From: JANXYW01 sp031400455 | GTDB lineage: Bacteria > Chloroflexota > Dehalococcoidia > DSTF01 > JACRBR01 | Direction of reading: 5' to 3' | DNA: 64,000 bases | Assembly (NCBI GenBank): GCA_031400455.1 | Contig: JANNPX010000017.1 | Span: forward strand, 27,633 to 91,632 | Shown: in pieces, positions 34,298 to 43,244 of the stretch | Layout of the letters: every line of letters starts with the position of its first letter | Position numbering within the stretch: position 1 is the first letter of the stretch | The notes under the pieces: model-generated | Seen by the model: only the letters and a program-made list of their open reading frames with translations | Database searches by the model: none | What the model was told of the DNA's origin: nothing | Program-made: the position numbers and the translations under genes

Positions 34298-35164
34298 TTA
34301 CCGCCGCAAGAACACCCAACCACCGGCCGCTACCCCGCCCGCGCCCGTCAACACTACGACCGCCACGGCTACAGCCGTCCAGTTCACCGACGCATCATCT
34401 CCGTCGCCATCTGAGCCGCTCGTCGGCGTCGCCGTCACGCACGCACCCGCGCCAGGCGAGGCGGTGCCGCCGCATACCCGCACGACCGTCCGTGTCGGCG
34501 TGGGAGTTGTCGTGAAAGTCCTCGTCACCGCGACCGTCGGCGTGGATGTCGATTCTTCCACCGGCGTCTCGGTCACTTCCGGCGTTTCACGCGCGGTCGG
34601 CGTCGGCGTTTCCGCACAAGGCGGCGACGGCCCCAGCCCTGTCGTATCGCAGCCGATCGGGATCGGAGTCAGCGTCACGCACGGCGGCGAGCTTTCCTGC
34701 GTATTGGGAATGCAGTCGGGCTCGAACGTCGCGTACGTTGCGATGGCGCACGGCGGCGACCAGTTCCCGGTCGGATCGCACTCACCCGGCTCCGGAATGA
34801 TCGTGTACGTGTAGCACAGCCGGGGTGAGCCACCGCCCGCGTTCTCGATGCAGAATTGGTGGCGTCCGACATCGTTGGCAGCTGAGGGAGGCGTTACGAC
34901 GCCACTCGCGCTCAACGTCTCACAATCCATCGGTACGCTGCCGAGGTCGATGTCGTCCCACGTCAAGGCGACCTGCGTCTTCTCGGGGCATGCGGGATCG
35001 CCGGCCAGGCGGTTCAGGGTGTAGGTGAATGCAAACGTTTCGGACGCACGGCCCGCATATTGCGTGAGCTTCACGTACGACCCGAACGCACCCGCGCTCT
35101 GCGATGACATCAGCATGATCGCGGTGATCGCCACGCCCGCGGCGAATCGAACGATCGCGCGCAT
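34298..35164 (-). CDS. Secreted, C-terminally anchored cysteine/proline protein (paralogue)
   Basis: 288 residues. Signal peptide about 1-26, Ig-like domain about 28-122 with Cys59, 81, 105 and 117 (same spacing pattern as the paralogue: about 22, 22-24, 12), three C-x9/10-C hairpins each ending SPPC (129-139, 151-162, 172-183), a Thr/Pro linker about 186-228, CGG..GAC (231-242), an Asp-rich stretch and a C-terminal helix WTAVAVAVVVLTGAGGVAAGG ending RR. Order of linker and SPPC region is swapped relative to the paralogue. Its start is 2 nt from the larB stop, so it is cotranscribed with larB. Function unknown; surface display likely. Confidence 0.8.
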   Translation of the reverse strand: MRAIVRFAAGVAITAIMLMSSQSAGAFGSYVKLTQYAGRASETFAFTYTLNRLAGDPACPEKTQVALTWDDIDLGSVPMDCETLSASGVVTPPSAANDVGRHQFCIENAGGGSPRLCYTYTIIPEPGECDPTGNWSPPCAIATYATFEPDCIPNTQESSPPCVTLTPIPIGCDTTGLGPSPPCAETPTPTARETPEVTETPVEESTSTPTVAVTRTFTTTPTPTRTVVRVCGGTASPGAGACVTATPTSGSDGDGDDASVNWTAVAVAVVVLTGAGGVAAGGWVFLRR

Positions 35165-35166
35165 CG

Positions 35167-35964
35167 CTAGTCCGCTCGTTGCGCGAGCGCCGTGCGGTTG
35201 ATGCTCGCGGCGAGGTACCCGCCGCCGAATCCGTTATCGATGTTCACGACGCCAACGCCCGCCGCGCATGAGTTCAGCATCGCAAGCAGCGCGGCCAGTC
35301 CGCCGAAGCTCGCGCCGTAGCCGATCGATGTCGGCACAGCGATCACCGGCACGTTCACGAGCCCCGCCACGACGCTCGGCAGCGCGCCCTCCATGCCAGC
35401 GACCACCACCAGCGCCCGCGCCTCGCGTAGCACCGGCACCTGGTCCAGCAGGCGATGGATCCCGGCCACGCCGACGTCGTACATGCGCTTGACGGTGTTC
35501 CCGCACATCTCGGCCGTGATCGCCGCTTCTTCCGCGACCGGCAAGTCCGCCGTCCCGGCGCAGAGCACGATCACGCCGTCCTGCTTCAGCACGGGCGTCC
35601 GTTCGAGGGTCACGCAGCGGGCCGCCTCGTGGTGTGTGGCATCCGGCACTATCGCGAGCAGGGCTGCCGCCGAGTCGGGCTGTATGCGAGTGACCAGCAG
35701 GCGGTCGGACTGCTCCAGCAGAGCTCGCGAGATCCCGACGATCTGGTCGGCCGTCTTCCCCTCGCCCAGCACGACTTCAGGCATCCAATCCCGAAGCGCA
35801 CGGTGGTGGTCGACCTTCGCGTAGCCGATATCTTCGTAGGGAAGGTGGCGCAATTCCCCTAAGGCCGCGTCAATTTCGGTTCGGCCCTCGGCCACGGAGG
35901 CCAGTAGCGCTCGGAGTCGGTGCTCTTCGATGACTATGCTCCTGCGGGCTTCCGCGTGCTTCAT
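35167..35964 (-). CDS. larB: LarB, nickel-pincer cofactor biosynthesis (PurE-like carboxylase)
   Basis: 265 residues. VLGEGKTADQIVGI near the N-terminus, GTADLPVAEEAA, VVAGMEGALPSVVAGL, PTSIGYGASFGGLAALLAMLNSCAAG and the terminal NIDNGFGGGYLAA are LarB hallmarks. LarB carboxylates and hydrolyses nicotinate adenine dinucleotide in making the nickel pincer cofactor of lactate racemase-like enzymes. larC and larE are not seen nearby, so the rest of the pathway must be elsewhere or this is an orphan. Its ATG overlaps the PAP2 start codon on the opposite strand. Confidence 0.88.
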   Translation of the reverse strand: MKHAEARRSIVIEEHRLRALLASVAEGRTEIDAALGELRHLPYEDIGYAKVDHHRALRDWMPEVVLGEGKTADQIVGISRALLEQSDRLLVTRIQPDSAAALLAIVPDATHHEAARCVTLERTPVLKQDGVIVLCAGTADLPVAEEAAITAEMCGNTVKRMYDVGVAGIHRLLDQVPVLREARALVVVAGMEGALPSVVAGLVNVPVIAVPTSIGYGASFGGLAALLAMLNSCAAGVGVVNIDNGFGGGYLAASINRTALAQRAD

Positions 35965-36847
35965 GATAACACTGGCGGACTTGACGCCCCGCCGTCATCC
36001 GGTTGCGTACGCGCGCTCCCGTCTCGATACTCAAGGCGTGCTCACACGCCGTATCTGGTCCTACCGCACCGAAATCGCCTTCTGGGCGCTCTGGCTGGCC
36101 GCCGTCGCTGCCTTCATCGGCCTGGCCGCCTGGGCGGATCAGCGCTACACGCTGCCGCTCGACAGACGCGTCACGTTCGGCGTGCAGGAGCTCTACCGGT
36201 ACGAGGGCGCGAGCCGTTTCTTCGACGAGATTAATCGTCTCGGCAGCGAAGGCACAATCACGCTCGTCCTCTTCTCAGCGTTCGCGGTGCTCCTGCTGCG
36301 CGGCCTTCGCTACGAAGCGCTGATGATCGCCGGCACCGGCGCCGTCCGCTTCATCCAGCTCGGCGTGCGTGAGCTTGTGCATCGGCCCGACGAGGAGTTC
36401 CTCATCCTTCGCTCGGTCTATGCCGGCCTCGACCGTCCCAACTTCTACCCCGATGCGTATGGCTTCCCGAGCGGCCACGTCTTCGGCGCAACGATCGTCT
36501 ACGGCCTCATCTTTGCCTACGCGCCGCGTGCGCTCACGGTCGGTCCGCTCGCGATGCTCGTCCGCGCCTCTTGCGTCTTCGAGATCGTCCTCATCGGCCC
36601 CGCCCGCATGTACGAAGGCGCCCACTGGTTCAGCGATGTCTACGGCGCCATCCTGCTCGCCGGCATCTACCTCGCTCTCGCTTGGAAGCTCGACGGCATG
36701 ATCAACCACATCCGCACCGCCGATGAAGAACGCACCCTCGCGGCCGACGCCGGCCTAACCGCCGCGCCCGCGCCGTCCGCGCGCTTCAACGGCACGCCCC
36801 GCCCCGCAGACCCCACCCGCGAACCCGAATCCGCCCTCCGCCGCTAG
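35963..36847 (+). CDS. PAP2 family membrane phosphatase
   Basis: 294 residues from ATG 35963; GTG codons at 36005 or 36038 are alternatives. Six hydrophobic helices. PAP2 motifs: HRPDEEF (motif 1, usual Lys not conserved), FPSGH (motif 2) and GPARMYEGAHWFSDV (motif 3, Arg, His and Asp present). These enzymes dephosphorylate lipid phosphates such as phosphatidate or undecaprenyl pyrophosphate. A Pro/Arg-rich C-terminal tail of about 35 residues is cytoplasmic-looking. If the ATG is right, its start codon overlaps the larB start on the other strand. Confidence 0.78.
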   Translation: MITLADLTPRRHPVAYARSRLDTQGVLTRRIWSYRTEIAFWALWLAAVAAFIGLAAWADQRYTLPLDRRVTFGVQELYRYEGASRFFDEINRLGSEGTITLVLFSAFAVLLLRGLRYEALMIAGTGAVRFIQLGVRELVHRPDEEFLILRSVYAGLDRPNFYPDAYGFPSGHVFGATIVYGLIFAYAPRALTVGPLAMLVRASCVFEIVLIGPARMYEGAHWFSDVYGAILLAGIYLALAWKLDGMINHIRTADEERTLAADAGLTAAPAPSARFNGTPRPADPTREPESALRR

Positions 36848-36861
36848 GCGCCTTGCCGATA

Positions 36862-36888
36862 TGGAGCGCCGGCGCCCCGCCGGCAACC
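36862..36888. repeat. GCCGGCGCCCCGCCGGC palindrome
   Basis: GAGCGCCGGCGCCCCGCCGG then CAAC, 15 bp after the PAP2 stop. Confidence 0.5.
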
Positions 36889-36930
36889 CGCTCTCAAGCA
36901 AGACGACCGCTCATCCCAGCTCGACAGAGT

Positions 36931-36955
36931 GGCACAGCCGTCCCCGGCTGTGATC
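36931..36955. repeat. CACAGCCGTCCCCGGCTGTG palindrome (family D)
   Basis: CACAGCC/GGCTGTG arms around GTCCCC; copies at 49322-49349 and 52741-52767. Confidence 0.75.
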
Positions 36956-37077
36956 CGCCCTTCAGCTTCGAGCAAGGACCGATCGTTATGCGGCTGTCCG
37001 CAAACCGATCCAGGCTGGGCGATACGTCGCCCGAGCAACAGATGGATCGCTACCTCTCGATCCTGTACACCCGGAGC

Positions 37078-37602
37078 ATGGAGTTCCGCCCGTTGCGCCG
37101 CGATGAGATCGAGCTGATCTGGACGATCGACAGGCGTGAGTTCATCGCCCGCACGTACCGCGTCCAGGACGGCGAGCTGGTTCTCACCCCGGATGATTTC
37201 CACGTGCCCGGCTGGCACCCCGACACCTTGCGCACGACGACGCCGCTGCTATACGAGTGCCACAACCGCGGCGGCAAGTTCTTTGCGGCATTCGAAGGTG
37301 ACCAGCTAGCGGGAATCGCCGTTCTTGATACCGTCTGGCGAGGGGAGCGCCGCAATCTCCTGCAACTCGAGATGCTTCACGTTGGACGCGATCACCGCGC
37401 CAACGGACTGGGGACGCGGCTGTTCGAGCAGGCCCGCACAGCCGCGCGGAATTGCGGCGCGGTGGGCCTGTACATCTCGGCGACGCCGTCGGAGAACACG
37501 GTCCACTTCTACCAGGGGCGTGGCGCGCTGCTGCTCGGTATTCCTGATGTGGCGTTGTTCGCCAAGGAACCCGACGACATCCATTTCGAGTGCTCCGTGT
37601 AG
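37078..37602 (+). CDS. GNAT family N-acetyltransferase
   Basis: 174 residues from ATG 37078 (CGGAG 4 nt upstream); earlier codons run through repeat DNA. Acetyl-CoA motif A: LEMLHVGRDHRANGLGTRLFEQA with RANGLG in the pyrophosphate loop, then YISATPSENTVHFYQGRG (motif B). It transfers an acyl group from acyl-CoA to an amine; acceptor unknown. Convergent with the phosphomutase gene. Confidence 0.83.
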   Translation: MEFRPLRRDEIELIWTIDRREFIARTYRVQDGELVLTPDDFHVPGWHPDTLRTTTPLLYECHNRGGKFFAAFEGDQLAGIAVLDTVWRGERRNLLQLEMLHVGRDHRANGLGTRLFEQARTAARNCGAVGLYISATPSENTVHFYQGRGALLLGIPDVALFAKEPDDIHFECSV

Positions 37603-37670
37603 CGAATCCGCGTCAGCTCGCCGAGGTGCCCTACCAACTGAAACCCTCGTGCTCTCGGTGGATCGTGACC

Positions 37671-39116
37671 CTACAGCCCCACGATCTCCCGCCCCGCATC
37701 CAGCACCTTCCGCACCAGCGATCGATCTCCGACGACCTCCGCGTAGATCCGCACCAGCGGCTCCGTCCCGCTGAACCGGAACAGCAGCCACCCCTGATCG
37801 CCCAGTGAGAAGCGGAAGCCGTCCGTCGTGTCGCGGCTCGTCACTTCGATCCCGGCCACCGAGTCCGGCCGGGCGTCCTCCGCGCGCTTCCAAACCTTGT
37901 CGCGGTCCTCGTCCTTCAGCGCGATGTCGAGGCGGTCGTAGTAGTGCGGTCCCACCTTTGCGTACACCTCCGCCAGCAGCTCGCTCGGGCGCTTGCCCGT
38001 GCGCGCCATGAAGTCGAGCATGTACAGCCCGGCGAGAATGCCGTCGCGCTCCGGCACGTGGCCGCGGAAGCCATAGCCGCCGCTCTCCTCCCCGCCGATC
38101 AGCGCGTCCGTCTCCATCATCTTCGGGCCGAGGAACTTGAACCCCACCTGCGTCTCGTACACCGGCACGTTGTAGATCTCGCCCAGCCGCTGCACCATCG
38201 CCGTCGTCGTGATCGACTTCACGATCGCGCCGCGTTCGCCGCGCGTCTCTAGCAGGTAGTACGAGAGCAGCGCGAACACCTGGAGCTGGTCGATGAAGTT
38301 GCCCTTCTCGTCCGCGATCCCCACGCGATCCGCATCGCCGTCCGTCGCAATACCGACGTCGAACCCGCCCTTCGCCATCAGCGCTTCCATATCGGTCAGG
38401 TTCCGCGCGATCGGCTCCGGCGCATGCATCCCCGGGAACACCGGATTGCGAAACCCGTGCAGCTCCGTCACTTTCGTCCTACCGCCGTCCAGCAGCGCGC
38501 CGAAGTAACCCGCGCCCGTCCCGTACATCGCGTCGTACGCGACGTTCAGGCCCGCCGCCTTCAGTCGGTCCAGATCGATCAGCCGCGCCAGTTGCGCCAG
38601 GTACGGCGCGCGCGGGTCGAACATCTCGACCATCCCCGACGCCTTCGCCGCTTCGATATCCAACCTCGCCACGTCCCGCCCGACCAGCGACGGCAGCGGC
38701 TCCTCAAGCTGTGCGACTATCTCCGGCGATGCGCTGCCGCCGTACTCCGGCTTGTATTTGAATCCGTTCCAGCGCCACGGGTTATGGCTCGCCGTGATCA
38801 CCACGCCGCCACCCGCCTTCCGGTCGATGATCGAATAGCTCACCACCGGCGTCGGGCACAGCACGCTCGTCAGCGCGACCTTGATGCCCTGCGCCGCCAC
38901 GACTTCCGCCACTGCGTCGGCGAAGTCCTCCGACGCGAACCGCGCGTCGTACCCGACGATCAGCCCGCGCTCGGCCAGCCCATGCTTCTTCAGGTACATC
39001 GCGACGCTCGCCGCGCACGCCCGCACGTTATCGAACGTGTAGTCCTCGCCGATTACTGCGCGCCAGCCGTCCGTCCCGAATTTGATAAAAGTCGGCGGAC
39101 GCATCTCGTTAGTCAT
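37671..39116 (-). CDS. Phosphoglucomutase/phosphomannomutase family protein
   Basis: 481 residues, alpha-D-phosphohexomutase fold. Phosphoserine loop VVITASHNPWRWNG, metal loop DGDADRVG, sugar loop GGEESGGYG and phosphate loop RFSGTEPLVRIY are all intact. It interconverts hexose 1- and 6-phosphates for wall polymers or glycogen. Substrate (glucose, mannose or glucosamine) cannot be settled from motifs. Confidence 0.92.
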   Translation of the reverse strand: MTNEMRPPTFIKFGTDGWRAVIGEDYTFDNVRACAASVAMYLKKHGLAERGLIVGYDARFASEDFADAVAEVVAAQGIKVALTSVLCPTPVVSYSIIDRKAGGGVVITASHNPWRWNGFKYKPEYGGSASPEIVAQLEEPLPSLVGRDVARLDIEAAKASGMVEMFDPRAPYLAQLARLIDLDRLKAAGLNVAYDAMYGTGAGYFGALLDGGRTKVTELHGFRNPVFPGMHAPEPIARNLTDMEALMAKGGFDVGIATDGDADRVGIADEKGNFIDQLQVFALLSYYLLETRGERGAIVKSITTTAMVQRLGEIYNVPVYETQVGFKFLGPKMMETDALIGGEESGGYGFRGHVPERDGILAGLYMLDFMARTGKRPSELLAEVYAKVGPHYYDRLDIALKDEDRDKVWKRAEDARPDSVAGIEVTSRDTTDGFRFSLGDQGWLLFRFSGTEPLVRIYAEVVGDRSLVRKVLDAGREIVGL

Positions 39117-39262
39117 AAGGGACGCTTGCCTCCGTGCAGGTGTTTGGCGGTGTCACGGACAGGTTGCCGTGAATCGCCCCTCAGAGCAATCGGAAGCGGC
39201 CTATCTGAGGGAGCGCGTGCTCGAGACTCGCCGGCGCCATCTAACGCAGCCCCAAAGACGAA

Positions 39263-39292
39263 CCTCTGCGGTCTCTGCGTCTCTGCGGTGAA
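39263..39292. repeat. CTCTGCGTCTCTGCGGTGAA-type repeat (family F-like)
   Basis: CTCTGCGGTCTCTGCGTCTC then TGCGGTGAAC, 9-bp periodicity, adjacent to the BatB-like stop. Similar layout at 49905-49930. Confidence 0.6.
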
Positions 39293-41017
39293 CTAATAGT
39301 CAGGCGGAGCCGCAGCCGCGACGTTGCCGATCAACCGCTCCACCGCACGCCGGTTCGCCTCGTCCAGCAACTCCAGCACGCGGATCGCCTCGTCCTCAGT
39401 GAACTCGCGATCCTTCCCCGCCAGCGCATCCGAGAGTGCGCGCTCGAGTTCGCTCGTCGCCAGGTCCTCGTCTCCCGTTCCCTGGCCGGCGCCCGGCGTC
39501 GCGGCGGGAGTGCCGCTCTGCGGCCCCTCACCCGGCGTTGCGCCCGGCACGATCGTCGCGTTCGGTTCGACGGTCGGTTGCGCGCGCGCCGTCGGCGAAG
39601 GCGTCAGCCGCGCTGTCACCACCTCCAGGTTGTGCTTCGAATCGTTGTCCGCAGGATCCGCCAGTAGCGCGCGCTTGTACGCCTCCAGCGCATCCCTCAG
39701 CTCGCTCGATCCCACGTAGTGGTTGCCCAGCGCGTACTCAAGCCGCGACACAAGCGCTTGCTGTGCAGGCAACGCACGCAGCGTCTCTGCGATCGCCTTG
39801 TCGTACTCGCCCCGCCGGTTGAAGGCGTTCCCAGCGTTGTGATAGAGCTCGCCCTGCGATGGAGCCATCGCTTCCGCCGTGCGGTACTGCGAAACGGCGC
39901 CGTCGTAGTCGCCACTCGCGTAGTCGTTGTTGCCGTGCCGGTTCACGCTCGCCGCCGTCGCAGAGCAGATTGCCCCGACGAGCAACCCGGCGCCCGCCAG
40001 CGGCCACATCCGTGCCGCCGAGCGCAACACAGCACGCGGCCGCCGCAGCGCCGGCCACGCCAGTTCGCTTGCAAGCAGCGCGAGCGCCAACGCCGCCACG
40101 ATCTGGAACCGCTCGATTGGCACCGACGATTGCTTCGTCTCGAATGCCGTCTGTGTCAACGCCTTCAATTCCACGGCAAGCCCCGTAAGCGGTGAGCCGT
40201 CGCTGCCAAGCGCGACATAGCGACCGCCGCCCGCGCCCGCGATCCGCTCGAGCGCTGCCGCATCCAGCCGCGTCAGAACGGGAGTACCCGACGCGTCAAC
40301 TCGCTCCGTCACCACATCGGTCGCCGGATCGACGTCCAGTACCGGCGTGCCCTCCGCCGTGCCGGCTCCAGCCGTGTACACGCGGATGCCTGCCTTCGCT
40401 GCCGTCGCCACGGCATCGCCGACACCCGCACCGCGATCCTCACCGTCGGAGACGATCAGCATCACCTTCGTGTCGGCAGTCCCGCTCGCCAGCGCTCGCT
40501 GCGCGGTCTGCACCGCCGAACCCAGATCGGATCCCGGTGGCAACAGCGCTCGCTCCGCCTCGATGCCGCCGACGATGGCACGCAGCGCCTGCACGTCCGC
40601 CGTCAGCGGCGAGCGCGTGAACGCGGTCCGCGCGAACATCACCAACCCCACGCGATTCCCCTGTATGCGCTCCAGCAGCGCGCCGATCTCGCGCTGCGCG
40701 ACCGCGAGTCGCGTCGGCGCGACGTCGTTCGCAAGCATGCTGTTCGAAATATCGAGCACGATCACCAGGTCGACGCCGCGCTGCTCGACTTGCACGTCGT
40801 GCGACCCCGCCTGAGGACGCGCCGCCGCCAGCGTCACGAGCGCAATCGCGGCGACGAGCAGCATCGGCGCAACGAACCGAACCGGCGACACGCCCGCGCC
40901 GGACACGCCGAAGCGCCGCCGCGCAGCCGCAATCCACAGCGTCCACCACGCGACGATCGCCAAGGCGATCGCCATTAGCGTCAGCAATAGCAGGTACGTC
41001 GGCGCACCGAAGCTCAT
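39293..41017 (-). CDS. BatB-like VWA protein with TPR domain (BatB/BatC fusion)
   Basis: 574 residues. Two N-terminal helices, a von Willebrand A domain with MIDAS DISNSM (in VDLVIVLDISNSM) at about 85-270, two membrane helices, then a tetratricopeptide region (about 360-470: NNDYASGDYDGAVSQYRTAE, ELYHNAGNAFNRRGEYDKAI) and a Pro/Thr-rich acidic C-terminus. This is the Bacteroides aerotolerance BatB plus BatC order in one chain. Overlaps batA by 4 nt. MoxR ATPase and DUF58 partners are not adjacent. Confidence 0.83.
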   Translation of the reverse strand: MSFGAPTYLLLLTLMAIALAIVAWWTLWIAAARRRFGVSGAGVSPVRFVAPMLLVAAIALVTLAAARPQAGSHDVQVEQRGVDLVIVLDISNSMLANDVAPTRLAVAQREIGALLERIQGNRVGLVMFARTAFTRSPLTADVQALRAIVGGIEAERALLPPGSDLGSAVQTAQRALASGTADTKVMLIVSDGEDRGAGVGDAVATAAKAGIRVYTAGAGTAEGTPVLDVDPATDVVTERVDASGTPVLTRLDAAALERIAGAGGGRYVALGSDGSPLTGLAVELKALTQTAFETKQSSVPIERFQIVAALALALLASELAWPALRRPRAVLRSAARMWPLAGAGLLVGAICSATAASVNRHGNNDYASGDYDGAVSQYRTAEAMAPSQGELYHNAGNAFNRRGEYDKAIAETLRALPAQQALVSRLEYALGNHYVGSSELRDALEAYKRALLADPADNDSKHNLEVVTARLTPSPTARAQPTVEPNATIVPGATPGEGPQSGTPAATPGAGQGTGDEDLATSELERALSDALAGKDREFTEDEAIRVLELLDEANRRAVERLIGNVAAAAPPDY

Positions 41018-41973
41018 GCGAACCTCCGTAGCGCCCCGTACCGCAACGCGATCTCCAGCGCGATCAGCGCTGCCGCCGCGGCGAGCAAGAGTGGCGCGAT
41101 CTCGTCGTATCGTGTGTACGTCTGGTCCTCGAACCGCGACTTCGCCAGCTTGTCGATGTTCGTGTAGATGTCCTGCAGCGCCTGCGGGTCCTCCGCGCGG
41201 CTATACGTGCCCCCGGTCACGCTGGCGATCTCCTGCAGCGAGCGCTCATCGACGTTGAGATTCGAGCGACCCGGGTTCGTGCCCAGGCTGACGACGCCCA
41301 CGGTGTATACGTGCACGCCTAGCGTCTCGGCGATGCGCGCCGCGGCCAGCGGTTCGATGGTCGGGATGTTGTTCTCGCCGTCTGTCATCAAGATCACGAT
41401 GCGACTTGCCGCATTCGAGCTGCGCAGGAGGTTGACTGATTTGGCGATCGCCATGCCAATCGCCGTCCCGTCGGCCAGCCGGATCCGTGGCGCCTCCTCA
41501 AGCTGTGTCGAGAGCGCCTTGTAGTCGGTCGTCAGCGGGCTCAGCGTCAGTGTCGCGCCCTGGAACACCACCATCCCGACCCGGTCGTTGGTGCGCGCGT
41601 TGATGAACTTCGTGAGGGCGTCCTGCGCTGCCTGCAAGCGCGACTGTCCCGCCGCGAACGGCTGCGTCATGCTCGACGACGTATCGTACGCCAGCACGAT
41701 GTCGATGCCCTCGCCTTGCGTCCGCGACGCTGCCTCGCCGCGCTGCGGTCGCGCAATCGCGACGATCAGCAGCGCCACCGCCGCGAGCCGCAGTGCCGGC
41801 AGCAGCCGCTCGCCCCTCACCCTCCACGTCCGCCGCGCGCCCGTCGCCGCCCCCAGCGAACCCATGCGTACGGCATTCGCACGACCGCGCGCCTGCCACG
41901 AGTACCCGGCCAGCACCGGCACCGCCAACAGCAGCACCAGCACCCACGGCGAAGCGAATCGCACCCCATCCAT
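41014..41973 (-). CDS. BatA-like VWA membrane protein
   Basis: 319 residues. FASPWVLVLLLAVPVLAGYSWQ and a second helix near 65 precede a VWA domain (about 90-280) with MIDAS DTSSSM, LTTDYKAL and MTDGENN; a C-terminal helix follows (IAPLLLAAAAALIALEIAL). BatA-type proteins form membrane complexes with BatB and MoxR ATPases, thought to chaperone or gate envelope proteins. First gene of a two-gene unit. Confidence 0.85.
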   Translation of the reverse strand: MDGVRFASPWVLVLLLAVPVLAGYSWQARGRANAVRMGSLGAATGARRTWRVRGERLLPALRLAAVALLIVAIARPQRGEAASRTQGEGIDIVLAYDTSSSMTQPFAAGQSRLQAAQDALTKFINARTNDRVGMVVFQGATLTLSPLTTDYKALSTQLEEAPRIRLADGTAIGMAIAKSVNLLRSSNAASRIVILMTDGENNIPTIEPLAAARIAETLGVHVYTVGVVSLGTNPGRSNLNVDERSLQEIASVTGGTYSRAEDPQALQDIYTNIDKLAKSRFEDQTYTRYDEIAPLLLAAAAALIALEIALRYGALRRFA

Positions 41974-42040
41974 GCAGCAAGGCTAACAGCAATCCACGAT
42001 CGACATATGAGGAGCCATCTCAGACGATCGCGTAGATCGT

Positions 42041-42064
42041 GTAGGGGCGGGGCTAGCCCCGCCC
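42041..42064. repeat. GTAGGGG palindrome (family C)
   Basis: GTAGGGGCGGGGCTAGCCCC then GCCC, between batA and phnW. Confidence 0.7.
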
Positions 42065-42109
42065 GCGTACGGACGCATCCGCTTCGATCGAACAGCCAAC
42101 CGCCAACAG

Positions 42110-43228
42110 CTAACCGCTGACGGTCAACCCCAGCTCCCGAACCGCCGCATCGACGGCCGTAAGCAGGCGCTCCATATCCGCCGGAAACACATGCCCGATA
42201 TTCCCGATCCGAAACGTCTCCGCCTGGCTGATCCTCCCCGGATAGATGACGAACCCGAGCCTCTTCAGTGCGTCGTACAGCGCGCGAAACTCGAACGCGT
42301 CGTCATCCGGATAGAGGAACGACGTGATGATCGGCGATTGCAATTCGTCAGGCAGGAGCGGCTTGAACCCGCGTGCGCGCATGCCGGACGAAAGGATGCG
42401 CTGGTTCTTCACGTATCGCCGGTGTCTCGCCGACACTCCGCCTTCGGCCTCCAACTCGTCCAGCGCCTGGGCGAACGCCCGCACGACGTGCGTTGGCGAC
42501 GTAAAGCGCCACTTCCCGCCGTGATCCTCCATCTCGCGCCACTGCTCGTACAAGTCCAGACTCAGCGATCGCGCGCGCCCCGCGCACTCCGCGAGTTCGG
42601 ATCGCCGCGCGATGACGACACCAAAACCCGGTACGCCCTGAATGCACTTGTTCGCGGACGAAACCAAGTAGTCCGCGCAGATCTCGTCGATGTTCATCGG
42701 CATGCCGCCGAACGACGACATCGCGTCGAGGATGAAGATGCGCCCACGTGCCCGCACGACACTCCCGATCTCGGCAGCCGGGTTCAGTAGCCCCGTCGTC
42801 GTCTCGCAGTGCACCAGCGCGACGTGGGTGATCGATCCGTCATCCCGGAGCAACGCGTCGACGTCCTCCGCGCGCGCGGCGGATGTCTCCGGCAGCGCCA
42901 TCTCGATGTAGGCGATCCCCAGCCGCTCAGCGATCTGGGTAATGCGCTTCCCGTAAGCGCCGTTGTTGATCGCGAGCAGCTTGCCATCCCTCGGGATCGC
43001 CGTGCCAATCGTCGCCTCGACCGCGAACGTGCCGCTCCCCTGCATCAGCACCGACGTGAACGTATCACCGCCGTCGGCGAGACGTACCACCCGATGACGG
43101 ATGTCGGTCACGATGCTGTTGTAGTCGTCGTCCCACGTGCAGAAGTCGCCCATCATCACGCGCTTCACCGTCGGCGACGTGGTCAGCGGCCCGGGTGTCA
43201 GCAGCAGGTACGGTGTCTCGTCGTCCAT
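42110..43228 (-). CDS. phnW: 2-aminoethylphosphonate-pyruvate transaminase
   Basis: 372 residues from ATG 43228 (GGAGGA 5 nt upstream). LLTPGPLTTSPTVKRVM, GDFCTWDDDYN, MQGSGTFAVEA, HCETTTGLLNP, DAMSSFGGMPM and the PLP-lysine segment SSANKCIQGVPGF are diagnostic of PhnW (class V aminotransferase fold). It transfers the amino group of 2-aminoethylphosphonate to pyruvate giving phosphonoacetaldehyde and alanine. Directly follows phnX (16 nt), completing a two-enzyme route to acetaldehyde and phosphate. Confidence 0.94.
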   Translation of the reverse strand: MDDETPYLLLTPGPLTTSPTVKRVMMGDFCTWDDDYNSIVTDIRHRVVRLADGGDTFTSVLMQGSGTFAVEATIGTAIPRDGKLLAINNGAYGKRITQIAERLGIAYIEMALPETSAARAEDVDALLRDDGSITHVALVHCETTTGLLNPAAEIGSVVRARGRIFILDAMSSFGGMPMNIDEICADYLVSSANKCIQGVPGFGVVIARRSELAECAGRARSLSLDLYEQWREMEDHGGKWRFTSPTHVVRAFAQALDELEAEGGVSARHRRYVKNQRILSSGMRARGFKPLLPDELQSPIITSFLYPDDDAFEFRALYDALKRLGFVIYPGRISQAETFRIGNIGHVFPADMERLLTAVDAAVRELGLTVSG

Positions 43229-43244
43229 GCATCCTCCGCGACCG

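Noticed and set aside
33940..34323. Minus-strand ORF between the surface-protein genes
   Set aside because: Translates repeats and overlaps the paralogue's 3' end; no ribosome site.
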